Below are positions 44,002 to 54,503 of a DNA stretch of 64,000 nt, piece after piece; the stretch's first letter is position 1, and each line of letters begins with the position of its first letter. The stretch spans positions 124,001 through 188,000 of the forward strand of contig BDDD01001966.1 in assembly GCA_001972305.1 (NCBI GenBank). The letters are read 5' to 3'. The notes beneath the pieces are model-generated. The model had not been told where the DNA came from, did no database searches, and saw only the letters and a list, made by a program, of their open reading frames with translations. Made by a program: the position numbers and the translations under genes. The DNA comes from Cephalotus follicularis (taxonomy: Eukaryota > Streptophyta > Magnoliopsida > Oxalidales > Cephalotaceae).

Positions 44002-45450
44002 GTGGCTATCATGAAAGTACAGCCGGCTTTGCTTGACGAAATAAAGAACGCTCAAGCCCATGATCCTGAATTGGCACAGATTCGAGAGAATCTGGACTCG
44101 GAGTCTGATTTTTGGGTACATGCCGATGGTATTCTGAGATTTCGGGGATGGGTGTGTGTACCGGATGAACACGGATTTAAGAGTGAGTTACTCTATACAT
44201 ATCACAAGTCTCGGTACATTATCCATCCTGGTAGCACCAAAATGTATCTGGATATGAAGAAGAATTACTGGTGGTCAGGTATGAAATGTGAGATTGCCGA
44301 GTATGTTGCGAAGTGTCTGACTTGTCAGCAGGTCAAGATTGAACACCAGAGACCGGCAGGATTATTACAGCCTTTGCCAGTGATAGAGTGGAAATGGGAA
44401 CACATAACCATGGATTTTGTCTCAGGATTCCCACTGATTAGACATCGTCACAATACAGTGTGGGTTATCGTGGATAGACTCACGAAGTCAGCTCATTTTC
44501 TACCCACTCATGTCACAGATTCAGCGAGCAAGTTGGCTCGGTTATACGTCAAGGAGATTGTGAGGTTGAACAGTGTTCTTGTGAATATTTTTTGTGACAG
44601 AGATTCAATCTTCACTTCCAACTTTTGGAAGAGGTTTCAGACAGCTTTTGGGACAAAGCTGAACCTGAGCACTACCATTCACCCACAGATTGATGGGCGG
44701 TCAGAGCGTACCATCCAGACCTTAGAGGATATGCTTCGAGCCTGTGTTATTGACTTTCCTGGTACATGGGAGGATCACATTCCTTTAATAAAGTTTTCAT
44801 ATAACAAAAACAATCACTCCAGTATCTGTATGGCCCCATACGAGGCTCTGTATGGGAGGAAGTGTAGATCACCCGTTTGTTTGGGTGAGGTCGGTGAACG
44901 ACTGTTGCTTGGATCTGATCTGGTTGAGGAGACTTCGGAGAAATTCAAGGTGATCAAAGAGAAGCTGCTTGCTGCTCAAAGCTGGCAGAAGAGCCATGTG
45001 GACAGTATCAAGAGGAGGCCTTTGAATTTCAGTGTTGGTGATAATGAGTTCTTAAAGGTTTCACCATGGAAGGGTGTGCAAAGGTTTGGGAAGAAGGGCA
45101 AGTTAGCTCCGCGCTATATGGGTCCTTTTGAGATTCTAGAGAGAGTTGGGGAGGTAGCCTACCAGCTTGCCTTACCTTCTGCACTGTCAAACGTGCACGA
45201 TGTCTTCCATGTGTCTCTGCTGAGAAAATATATCCGAGACCCATCGCATGTCTTTGATTATGATACGGTTCTTGTGCGAGAAGACCTTTCTTGCGAGGAG
45301 TCGCCAGTGCGGATCCTGGACTGGAAGACGCAGGTATTGAGGAACCGAACCATATCCATGGTGAAGGTTCAATGGCAGTTCCACCGACCGGATAAGGCCA
45401 CTTTGGAACCCGAGGATGATATTCGAGAGCGTTACCCGCACTTGTTCTAG
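44002..45450 (+). CDS. Integrase with chromodomain-like tail of element D
   Basis: This is the longest intact Ty3 frame in the window (482 codons). It begins in the RNase H-integrase linker, keeps SDFWVHADGILRF without the stop seen in A and F, and has the HHCC domain (YIIHPGSTKMYLDMKKNYWW ... CLTCQ). The catalytic residues are present: Asp in TMDFVSGFP, Asp in FCDRDSIFT, Glu in GRSERTIQTLEDML. The GPY-type domain (APRYMGPFEILE) and tail (KVQWQFHRPDKATLEPED) follow; the usual Trp of ATWE is Leu. It ends with TAG at YPHLF. Confidence 0.9.
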   Translation: MAIMKVQPALLDEIKNAQAHDPELAQIRENLDSESDFWVHADGILRFRGWVCVPDEHGFKSELLYTYHKSRYIIHPGSTKMYLDMKKNYWWSGMKCEIAEYVAKCLTCQQVKIEHQRPAGLLQPLPVIEWKWEHITMDFVSGFPLIRHRHNTVWVIVDRLTKSAHFLPTHVTDSASKLARLYVKEIVRLNSVLVNIFCDRDSIFTSNFWKRFQTAFGTKLNLSTTIHPQIDGRSERTIQTLEDMLRACVIDFPGTWEDHIPLIKFSYNKNNHSSICMAPYEALYGRKCRSPVCLGEVGERLLLGSDLVEETSEKFKVIKEKLLAAQSWQKSHVDSIKRRPLNFSVGDNEFLKVSPWKGVQRFGKKGKLAPRYMGPFEILERVGEVAYQLALPSALSNVHDVFHVSLLRKYIRDPSHVFDYDTVLVREDLSCEESPVRILDWKTQVLRNRTISMVKVQWQFHRPDKATLEPEDDIRERYPHLF

Positions 45451-45481
45451 TACTGTTATAATTTCAAGGACAGAATTCCTT

Positions 45482-45495
45482 GAAGGATGGGTGGA
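45482..45495 (+). other. Polypurine tract of element D
   Basis: GAAGGATGGGTGGA precedes the LTR start TGTAACGCTCGG; one T interrupts the purine run. Confidence 0.82.
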
Positions 45496-45689
45496 TGTAA
45501 CGCTCGGGATTTTCACACATTGTAATAATTTAATTTCCGATGTAACCTTATCACAAAATTAATGAAAATAATGAAATTCCCGACTTTGATGATGTTTTCC
45601 AAACTCTAATAACGTTGATTTTGGAAGAGGAATGTTAAAGAAATGTTAAAAGTGCAATTTGAAGTAAAATGACGCAGTTTTGGGAAAAA

Positions 45690-45850
45690 TGCGTCGACGC
45701 CTATTGAACGCATCGACGCCTTTGAGACAAATGACGCACGTAGGGGCATGTACATGCACGTCGATGCAGGGGAGAACATCAACGCCCTCATGTGAAAAGA
45801 AAAAGGAAAAGACGTCGACGTCTAAAGAAAACATCGACACGTAACGCCGA
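45690..45850 (+). promoter_or_regulatory. GTCGAC-core motif array (U3) in D 3' LTR
   Basis: Copies include GCGTCGACGCCTATTG, GCATCGACGCCTTTG, the perfect palindrome GACGTCGACGTC (45811-45822) and ACATCGACACG. The array lies about 270 bases upstream of TATAAAA at 46120. Confidence 0.72.
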
Positions 45851-46119
45851 ATATTAGACACGTTATGTACCGATAGTAACGTGGTGCAAGGGGACACATT
45901 TGGGGCATTAACCAGGCATCTTAACATGCAGATCTTGACCTCTTGAGCATGCAATATAGCTCCCTACACTATCAGGGCTGAAATGACATAAAGGGGAAGG
46001 CATGGGACTGCATGCAGCTGTCCTGGCAGCAAAGGGAAGACACCTGGTGTGCCATGCAACCAGGTGTGAAGAAGGAGAGAGATTCGGCATTTAGGTAGAT
46101 GAAAACAAAACGAAATCTG

Positions 46120-46126
46120 TATAAAA
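46120..46126 (+). promoter_or_regulatory. TATA box of D LTR
   Basis: TATAAAA is followed about 30 bases later by a CT-rich then AG-rich stretch. The equivalent place in other Ty3 LTRs has CATAAAA (A, J) or GATAAAA (F). The LTR transcription start should lie just downstream. Confidence 0.6.
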
Positions 46127-46368
46127 CTCCTTGTTCTCCCTAAAATAGACTTAGAGAAGAAAAAGAGAAACACTGTGAGAAGAGGAGCTAAGAAATCAGC
46201 GAGTGAAAGAGTTAGAGAGAGAGGCTGAAAACCTCCATTGTTGAACTTGGCTGGAGCTTGGAACTTGGAGCTCATGGGATTGCAACTGTGGATAAACCTT
46301 TGAGGTACTGTGGCCGGTTCTAGGACTTAAAGAGGTGGACTTTCTCGTTCCTAACTTGGAACAGAAAG

Positions 46369-47843
46369 GTAGGGGAAGCCATAATTGTAATTTTGAGCTT
46401 AATATTCATACCTGGACAGTAATTTTTGTGCATAGTTTCCATGGTTAATTGAACTGTTTTTGATCACTGGATCAATGCCATGTTATGCTGGGTATGTGAT
46501 ATGTATTTGCATGTCGGTTCTCTGGCATGATTACATGTTGGCTTGCATGTATATGGACTATTTTGGTTACTGTTTGTCACCTCGTGAGGAAGAAGACGAC
46601 TGATGCTCGAAACACGTCGACGCCTTTGGGAAACATTGACGCCTTTGGGTTGTTTTCATGAATACTGACGTATTATACGTCGACGCCTAAGGTTCCTACC
46701 TTAACACGTCGACGGCATATGCAATACCCTGGCGTTTAAGGTTTCATACCTTGAGCATCGATGCGTATAAGTTTGACATCGGCGTCTTCGGAATAGTTGA
46801 AAGCGCTGACGCTAAGGAATTGAGTGTCGACGCTTACGACACAAAAACATTGACACCTTCTTGTACTGTTTGGAAGTTTTCTTACTTAATGATACGAAAC
46901 GATCCATATTCCTATTAGGGTGCATTTGAGCATTTTTATGCATTCCATATGTACTGTTTCCTGCCTGTTTAATAAACGTTTATGAACTATTATGATTTCT
47001 AAATTGTTATATTAATTTAGAAATGCCTATATGAGTTTGAAAATCACCGTGTTTGAGTACGAAAATATATAATGGATAATGACATATTTTCGAACATACT
47101 GGGAAAGCAATTTCCACTACTGAACTGTTTAAAGTATTTTCCTACTTATTGAAAATACACATTTCATGTGTTTATGACTTTTACACATGTCTTGAAATGA
47201 ACTGCCCTTTTACTGATCAAGCGATCATTTTGTAAAATGACTTGAACTGTTACTGCACTGTTACTACACTGTTTACTGTGATTGCTTTGTGCTTGGTTTG
47301 TGCTTGTGTTTCCACCGTACTAGTTGCATGGCGGGGACTGCCAGTGTTGACTAGTGGCAGGGTTGACCTAGGGCCAGGAGTTGGCTGGGTAACTCACTGT
47401 ACTGTACTGTTGAGTTGCTTGGTTGTCCAGAGACGAGACTGAAGCGAGAGAGCAAGGTGGGGCCAGGAGTTGGTGACATTGTACATATTGACTGCCTGTT
47501 TGTTGGTCCCTTCGTGGACTCACTATTTACTGTGTGATGGTCCTATGCGGACTCTACTGTGCTTGTTTGATGTAGCCCTGGCCGGGTTACCACTATACTG
47601 ATGATGGTTATATATTTTCATATATATATCTCCGCTGATAATGCTTATATATTTTCATATATATATCTCCAGTGTTATTTTACTATACTGCTAACTTATA
47701 TATTTTTTCATATATATATAAACTGGTATTTCTACTGAACTGCATCACTTCGCATACATCTCATGACATGCATGTAATGTTAATCCCGACTTATTCTTAT
47801 GACTTAGCTGAGTGAGGACGAATGCTAACCCCCTACTTTACAG
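46369..47843 (+). other. Putative leader intron in D LTR
   Basis: Donor-like GAAAG/GTAGGGG follows the conserved GTTCCTAACTTGGAAC block. The acceptor-like CTAACCCCCTACTTTACAG ends at 47843. The interval contains the second motif array. Splicing is inferred, not shown. Confidence 0.42.
46613..46870 (+). promoter_or_regulatory. GTCGAC-core motif array (second array) in D LTR
   Basis: Copies include ACGTCGACGCCTTTGG, ACATTGACGCCTTTGG, ACGTCGACGCCTAAGG, ACGTCGACGGC, AGCATCGATGCG, AAGCGCTGACGCTAAGG and AGTGTCGACGCTTACG. Confidence 0.7.
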
Positions 47844-47954
47844 ATTGATGCAGTGGACCGACTTTGGGAATCAGCATGGATGAAGTACAAGTTTTAGTAA
47901 CGCTTTACTTGGGGTTATGTCCTTTTGGGTTTTTATTAAACTGGTTGTGCGTTG

Positions 47955-49100
47955 TGAATAAACAACAGGGGGGGTTAATTTTAATTTCTAATAATTTAGT
48001 TATTTTTTTCGCAAATTTAAGTTAATACTATGAACAAAATGTATATATGCAATCAAAGGCAAATAAATAAAATAATTAAAGAGAGAGATTAAGAGAGTTG
48101 CAAACACGGTTTTAGAGTGATTCAGCTTAACTCTTACCTACGTTCACTTTTCCCAATGATCTCCTTGAGTTCCACTAGTCTTCGAATAAATTTGCTGGCG
48201 CTATTCGGTGCACCTTTACACTTGTTCGTGATTGACCTCAATCACTTAAAATTTTTGGATTCAGTCCCCCAGGGTTCACTCCCCTATTACAATCAAGGTG
48301 TATAATGAAGAATTTGTGTTTGATCTTAACCTCTCAAAGGTTGGATTTTACAAGATAATAACTCTAAAATACATAAGAACAAAAATAGGCTAAGGCACAA
48401 AAAGAACTTTGATATGAAGCTTTGATGATCTTGGATTGATGTTGTTTTCTCTTTGTATATTGATCACTTGTATTCCTGTTGTTTGTTCTTCTTGTTCTCT
48501 TTGTGTTTATAGCCGTTTTTTACTTGAAAGATCCGTTAGTTGTGTCTTGGGGCTTGTTGCTTCAAAGACGGTGCATTAAAAATTTGCCAGAAATTGCCCT
48601 CAGTGCGCAAAGCATCGACGGTGTTCTTCAAAGCGTAGCCGCTTATATGACCGTTGGAAGTTTGAATTTGAATCTTTGCTCTAAGCACTGGCGGCCTTGA
48701 ATTCTGGGGTCGACGGTTGTTCTCAAAGTGCTGACGGTTTGCGTTGAGCGTCAACGCTTTGGGAAATTTTGAATGGCCCAAAAGTCCTTCTTTTTAACCG
48801 CTGATGTAGCCCTCTTAAGCACTGGCGTTTAGCCTCAAAGCGCTGACACTTTCCTTAGAGCGTCGACGGTTGGACAATTTCTTCTTTGCTTGTAATGCTC
48901 CAACTGTTGGCGCTTTGTTCCCAGCTTTCGACGGTTCCCTTAAGCGCTGACATTTACTTTTAAAGTGTCGACGCTTTAACCTATAATTCCAATTTTTTGG
49001 TTTATTTTGCAACATTCTTTCTTTTCTTGCACATAAAGAAACTTTGTTAAATTACAAATATGTTATCATCAACACTAGGATTGAGACATAAATGTTAACA
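47955..49100 (-). repeat. 3' LTR of element I (1146 bp)
   Basis: It matches 57349-58501 closely. On the minus strand it starts TGTTAACATTTATG and ends TTGTTTATTCA. It holds a GTCGAC-type array (48600-48975) and a TATAAA sequence (48506-48511, minus strand). Confidence 0.92.
48600..48975 (-). promoter_or_regulatory. AAGCGTCGACG-type motif array upstream of TATA box in I 3' LTR
   Basis: About fourteen degenerate copies occur within 375 bases (AAGCATCGACGGTG, AGAGCGTCGACGGTTGG, AAAGTGTCGACGCTTTA, AAGCGCTGACACTT and others). On the minus strand the array ends about 90 bases before TATAAA. This version resembles that of the unrelated Ty3 element B. Confidence 0.72.
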
Positions 49101-49713
49101 ATCTCCCCCTTTTTGGCGATGACAAAATTTGTTATACATTTAGACAAGTTAAGAGTATTATAATGCATAATATGACAAAGCTCATAAGTTAAACAAAGTT
49201 TTAACTCCCCCTCAATTCATAACCTCCCCCTTAGAGTGACATGGGGTATTTAACTTGTCATTGCTTTCTTCCTATCCATTATCTCCCCATTTCCTTTTAT
49301 ATTTTCTCACAATATATATCTCCCCCCTTTTGTTAGCATTTCAAAAAGGATTGAACTAATTTCAATCAATACACTTATAATTGTTCCATTCAAATTAATA
49401 TCCTATTTCAAGATATCCAGTGTATAACTCAATATCATCAAATCATTAATTATTAACACATTCAACTAACATTATCATTCAATTGAAGACATTAAACTTA
49501 AGAACATCATAAGTTCAAATTGCATAAAGAGATTAAACCATTGACAATCATTCAACTCACACTCTCAATCTTACAAATATTGTTTTCGCAGTTCAAACAT
49601 AGAAATATATTGCAAACTATCATAATGTTAATCAAACAAACTTCATTACGAGTTTAACAAGCTATTTTTCAAAAACACATCATAAAACCATAATTCAAAA
49701 TGAAGAATGAAAT
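49101..49713 (-). other. Polypurine tract and 3' untranslated region of element I
   Basis: On the minus strand CAAAAAGGGGGAGATTG abuts the LTR. Several GGGGGA tracts (49205-49330) lie upstream. The rest is AT-rich with no recognisable gene. Confidence 0.72.
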
Positions 49714-50460
49714 TCATGATGCGCAGTCGTCCATGGGAATATCTTCGTCATCATTGTGTCCATCCAAGTCTCCCAGCTCATCAGTAGCTCCTTCATCCTC
49801 TCTTTGAGTAGCTTCAGGTTCGTCGCTCGAGGATGTGATTAAGCTTTCATCTCCAACCATTCCTTTTGCATAAGTCTTCTTGCCATTCTCTCTTATCTTC
49901 TCTTGGTGGTTTGATCATCGATCATGATGTCTTTAAACTCGTGCTGTATGCCTTTAATCGCTTCAAAGAGTGCTTCGAATTGATTGCTTGGAATGTTGAC
50001 ATTTCATGGCGGATCGACTTGAGGCTCATGTGCAGCTTCTCCTTTAGCTTCATCACCCATTTCTTCCCCTTCCATATCTTCAATCATCCTGTTTGAATCC
50101 TATTCTCTCGGGATCCAAGTGCCTAGTCTCTTGTGCTTCTTAAAGCCCATTCTTCCTAGAGTCCCTTTGCCTAACTTATCTGTACTTTGGAGTGTATGAT
50201 ATAGTTCTCCACTGAAGTCTACTCCAAAATGCATGAGGATTTTTGTGATGATATCGCTATAGGATAAGTGTGCATTTTCCCTATTGTGCATAGCATGCAT
50301 ATGGTTGATGAGTAGCGTAGGTACATTGATCTTTTGACCCGTTATTATATGGAACATGGTATAAGCCTCCATGTGGGTCACTTTATCAAAACCACCGGCC
50401 TTTGATAATATGTGTGTGGCTACGGCACGGTGTAAAAATCTACGATGCAAACTAAGTTTT
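49714..50460 (-). pseudogene. C-terminal part of ORF3 of element I
   Basis: The frame segment LHRRFLHRAVATHILSKAGG, then THMEAYTMFHIITGQKINVP and LLINHMHAMHNRENAHLSYS is homologous to the middle of the L and G third ORFs. It continues through GRMGFKKHKRLGTWIPRE (TAG at about 50100), acidic sequence and a helix-prone segment (NQFEALFEAIKGIQHEFKD) to a stop at 49714. Stops and shifts interrupt it. Its N-terminal half is missing because a deletion joined it to integrase at about 50460. Confidence 0.72.
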
Positions 50461-51234
50461 CTAGTGTACATTATCAATAACTTCTTTTGGAAGTTTTGGG
50501 TTTGTTTCATCAAAAACAACATGCATAGATTCTTCCACAAGCAAAGTTCTTTTATTAAAACATCTATAAGCTCTACTACTAGATGAATAACCAAGAAAGA
50601 TACCTTCGTCGACTTTGGAGTCGAATTTACCAAGATGCTCTTTTCCATTGTTGTGGATGAAGCACTTGCATCCAAAGGTGTGAAAGTAACCAATGTTAGG
50701 CTTTCTCCCCCTCCATAACTCATATGGAGTCTTTTTCAGAATTGGCCTTACAGATATACGATTTAGAATATAGCATGAAGTATTTATAGTTTCCGCCCAA
50801 AAATATTTTGGTAAGTTATTTTCGTTTAAAAGGGTTCTACACATTTCTTGTAGAGTTCTATTTTTCCTTTCAACAACCCCATTTTGTTGAGGTGTTCTAG
50901 GAGTGGAGAACTCATGTGTATAACCGTTTTCATTGCAAAATCTTTCAAAGAGGTTATTTTCAAATTCCTTTCCATGATCACTCCTAATTTTTACAATAAA
51001 AGTTTCCTTCTCTTTTTGAACAATTTAACAAAAGTTTGAAAATTCTTTAAAAGCTTCATTTTTGTGGGCAAGGAAAATAGTCCATGTATATCGATAATAA
51101 TTATCTACTATGCCCATGGCATAAGATTTACCACCTAGACTTCTAATATCTATTGGACCAAATAAATCTATATGCAAAAGTTGCAACGGCCTAATTGTAG
51201 AAACAATGTCTTTGCTTTTAAATGATGCTCTAGT
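50461..51234 (-). pseudogene. Integrase core of element I, truncated and fused to ORF3
   Basis: On the minus strand the sequence reads through QLLHIDLFGP (first Asp), IRSDHGKEFENNLFERF (second Asp), TPQQNGVVERKNRTLQEM (Glu) and RKPNIGYFHTFGCKCF, then GIFLGYSSSSRAYRCFNKRT. A stop near 51234 interrupts the GK-TRASFK junction and another lies in the middle. The clean frame 50844-50461 ends shortly after HVVFDETNPKLPKE, where the fusion to ORF3 occurs. Confidence 0.85.
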
Positions 51235-51531
51235 TTATTTCCCATATTGACACGCGTCACAAACTTTATCTTTTTCAAAACTAATTTTGGGAAGTCCTAT
51301 AACTAGTTCACGTTTTAGAAGCTTTGAAATAGTTGACATACCTACATGACCTAATCTTTTATGCCATAGCCAACTATCTTCATTTATAGACACTAGACGT
51401 TTAACATTTTGCAAGTCATCTATATCTACTACATATACATTCCCCTGTCTATATCCTATAAATTTAATTTGATCATCATTTATATCTATCACTTCATAAG
51501 ACTCCTTTTCAAAAAGTGACTCTACAATCAT
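51235..51531 (-). pseudogene. GAG-pre-integrase domain of element I
   Basis: The 98 codons contain FIGYRQGNVYVVDIDDLQN, WLWHKRLGHVGMSTIS and CDACQYGK, the HHCC zinc-binding region ahead of copia integrase. Upstream codons (SISQLSDNDCRVTF) are in another frame, and the segment is then cut by L at 51572. Confidence 0.85.
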
Positions 51532-51572
51532 TGTCAGATAATTGACTTATGCTCAAGAGATTTGTTCGAGTC

Positions 51573-52761
51573 TGTTGACTATTTAGTCTCAATCCTTGTT
51601 TTGATGATAACATATTTGCATTTAACAAATCTACTTGACGTGCAAGGAATTACAATAGAAGTACCAAAGTAAAAATACCATTTGCACAAAAGACATTGAT
51701 CTCCCAGTTAAGAAGTCGACGTCCGTACACAAAGACATCGACGCCTTCCAAGAAGACATCGACGCCTTTGATGCCTAAAGTTATAGGACAATTACACACG
51801 AAGACATTGACTTCCAAAGGCAGAAAAACATCGACGTCCGTACGAAAGACGTCGACCCCTATCTTAAAGACATCGACGTCTTTGGGTACCAGAGTTACAG
51901 AACATTTTCATGCAAAGACATCGACTTCTAAAGCCAAAGACATCGACGTCCGTACTAAAGACATCGACGCCTTTCAGTGGACATCGACGACTTCCTAGAG
52001 AAACCTGGATTTCCCAGAAAACACATAGAGTATTACAGAAGAAGTCAACGAGTTACTCAAAGTCTAAAACCTGGAGATTTCCCAGAAAAGACATCGACGC
52101 TTTCTCAAAAGAAGTCGACGCCTTTTCAAAAAGACAAAAACCGGGAAACATGGAACGACTACTTCAAGCACTACAACGGCTACAAGATACAAAGACATAG
52201 ACGCCTTTCTGAAAGAAGTCGACGTCTTTACACCAGCAGACAATAAAATCAAAGAGTGCAGCTACCATTTTTTAATCAAAAGTCTCCACAATTCAAGCAA
52301 CGGCTACAAACCTTTTATGGATATAAAAGGGAGACTAAAACCTCTGAGAACAAAGAGAACAACAAGTGAAAAACATCATCAAGCAAAACAAACATACAAA
52401 AGATCAAATCACATCCAAAGAGCTTTTTCTTGTCACATCTTTAAGCTATTTTCTTGTTCTCACTAAATTGAGTTATTATCTTGTAATATCCAACCTGTGA
52501 GAGGTTTAGCTACACACACTGCATCTTATTCTTTGATTGTAATAGGGGAGTGAACTCTAGTGAATTTGGGGAGTGAACCCAAAGAGAATTGTAAGTGATT
52601 GAGGTCAATCACAAAGGTGTACCGAATAGCACCCGCAATTTTATTCGGAGAACTAGTGGAAACTCAAAGAGGTCCTTGGGAAAAGTGGACGTAGGCAAGA
52701 GTTTGGCCGAACCACTCTAAACTAGTGTTTGCATATCTCTCAACTCTATCTCTTTACATCA
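51573..52761 (+). repeat. 5' LTR of element L, truncated at its 3' end
   Basis: The start TGTTGACTATTTAGTC resembles I's LTR start on its minus strand. It contains the motif array, TATAAAA (52322-52328) and a downstream part (GTGATTGAGGTCAATCAC, GGTGTACCGAATAGC) homologous to I's LTR. It is cut at about 52761 and joined directly to RT. Confidence 0.8.
51690..52230 (+). promoter_or_regulatory. GACATCGACGTC-type motif array upstream of TATA box in L LTR
   Basis: About eighteen copies occur (AAGTCGACGTCCGTAC, AAGACATCGACGCCTT, AAGACATCGACGTCTTTGG, AAGAAGTCGACGTCTT and others), ending about 90 bases before TATAAAA at 52322. The version matches that of Ty3 elements A and F rather than that of the related element I. 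Confidence 0.75.
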
Positions 52762-53133
52762 GAAGTGTATGTGGAACAACCTCCCGGCTTTGAAAACCCC
52801 CATTATCCTAATCATGTGTTTAAGCTTTCAAAAGCCTTATATGGTTTAAAACAAGCTCCAAGAGCTTGGTATAAAAAGCTTAGTGGATATTTAATTGAAA
52901 ATGGTTTTAAAAGAGGCACTATTGACATAACACTTTTTACAAAATCTTTCAAAAATGAAATTTTGATTGTACGAGTATATGTAGATGATATTATTTTCGG
53001 TTCCACTAACCAAAAATTGTGCAAGAACTTTGCTAAGATTATGCAGGTGGAATTCGAGATGAGCATGATGGGCGAGCTCAATTATTTCCTCGGATTACAA
53101 GTCAAAGGAAGGCATCTTCATCAATCAAGCTAA
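52762..53133 (+). pseudogene. RT palm of element L (N-terminus deleted)
   Basis: Coding starts abruptly at [20 protein letters not shown], followed by [16 protein letters not shown], the catalytic [13 protein letters not shown] and [15 protein letters not shown] deletion then shifts the frame; the other frame continues [16 protein letters not shown] into the next segment. Confidence 0.87.
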
Positions 53134-53164
53134 GTATGTCAAGGACTTACTTAAGAGATTTGGG

Positions 53165-53914
53165 ATGGAGAGTGCTAAAAAGAGCAAGACACCCATGAGC
53201 ACCACAATAAAGCTTGACAAAGATGAGCAAGGTAAGTCAATCGATCAAAAACTCTATAGGAGCATGATAGGTTCTTTGCTCTATTTGACGGCAAGTAGGC
53301 CAGATATTTTGTTTAGTGTTTGTTTGTGTGCTAGATTCCAAGCATGTCCAAAAGAATCACATTTGCATGCGGTTAAACGCATTTTTAAGTATTTAGCATA
53401 TACACCGACCTTAGGATTATGGTATCCTAGGAAATCAACATTTGACCTTCACACTTACTCCGATGCCGATTTCGGAGGATATAAGGTGGATAAGAAAAGC
53501 ACAAGTGGTACTTGTCAATTCTTAGGCAATATGCTCATTTCTTGGTTTAGCAAGAAACAAAATTCAGTAGCTCTTTCAACTACTGAAGCTCAATATATTG
53601 CTGCAGGTAGTTGTTGCGCACAAGTAATGTGGATGAAGCAACAACTCCTTGATTATGGGTTTATTTTTGAAAAAGTACCAATTAGGTGTGATAACACTAG
53701 TGCTATATGCTTAGGGAAAAATCCCGTACATCACTCTAGAACCAAACACATAGACATTAGATATCACTTCATCAAAGACCACATTGAAAAAGGAGACATA
53801 GAACTAGTTTTTGTCCCGACCGAAGAACAAGTCGCGGACATTTTCACTAAACCCTTAGATGAGAACACTTTTTCTAAGTTTAGAGGAGAATTACGTTTAT
53901 GTGAAATTGAATGA
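53165..53914 (+). CDS. RT C-terminus and RNase H of element L
   Basis: The 249 codons have KLYRSMIGSLLYLTASRPD, then copia RNase H with SDADFGGYKVDKKSTSGT, STTEAQYIAAGSCC (AEY changed to AQY), RCDNTSAICLGKN, HHSRTKHIDIRYHF and EEQVADIFTKPLDE. It ends at TGA after LRLCEIE. Integrase is absent upstream. Confidence 0.9.
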   Translation: MESAKKSKTPMSTTIKLDKDEQGKSIDQKLYRSMIGSLLYLTASRPDILFSVCLCARFQACPKESHLHAVKRIFKYLAYTPTLGLWYPRKSTFDLHTYSDADFGGYKVDKKSTSGTCQFLGNMLISWFSKKQNSVALSTTEAQYIAAGSCCAQVMWMKQQLLDYGFIFEKVPIRCDNTSAICLGKNPVHHSRTKHIDIRYHFIKDHIEKGDIELVFVPTEEQVADIFTKPLDENTFSKFRGELRLCEIE

Positions 53915-53999
53915 TGTTTTTGATGTTTATATGATATGTTTGATTGATGCATATTTGATATGATGTTTGATTTTCTGTGATTATTATGTTTTTGGTTGA

Positions 54000-54300
54000 T
54001 TTTTCTGCTATTTTTGCAAAAAGAGTCGACTACTTTTCTGGGAATTTTTATGCTTTGTTTAAATCGCGTCGACTGCTTTTTCTGGAAAAATCCTACCATT
54101 TGAAAATGACGTCGACCCTTATACAAAAACGTCGACTCCTTTGTCTCTTACTAAAACAACTCGACTATTTTAAAACCGCGTCGATGCTCTCCTAAAACGC
54201 ACCGCTTTTACAGCTTTTTTAAAAATCACGACGACTTCTTCCTGAATCACGTCGACGTCTTTGTGCCAGAAATCGACTTCTTCATAAAAAGTCGATCTCA
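54000..54300 (+). promoter_or_regulatory. GTCGAC-core motif array between pol and ORF3 of L
   Basis: About nine copies occur (AGAGTCGACTAC, GCGTCGACTGC, ACGTCGACCC, ACGTCGACTCC, GCGTCGATGC, ACGTCGACGTCTTTG and others) between the RNase H stop and the ORF3 start at 54504. It parallels the pol-ORF3 array of G. I see no convincing TATA box after it. Confidence 0.68.
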
Positions 54301-54503
54301 AGCTCATTCTCTCATTTCTCCCTGTTTCTGAGTTTTTCAAAAATATTTTCCTCTCTCTGTTTTTTATCGAAAATCACTCTACTAGATCGTAGAACATCTC
54401 CTGTCTACTTCTTCTTCGTCCAAAACATCTTTCGATCTTGTCCAATCCATCTTTTTTATCAATCTGTGTACATCTGCCTTGTGCACTCCAACTGCTCGAC
54501 AAA

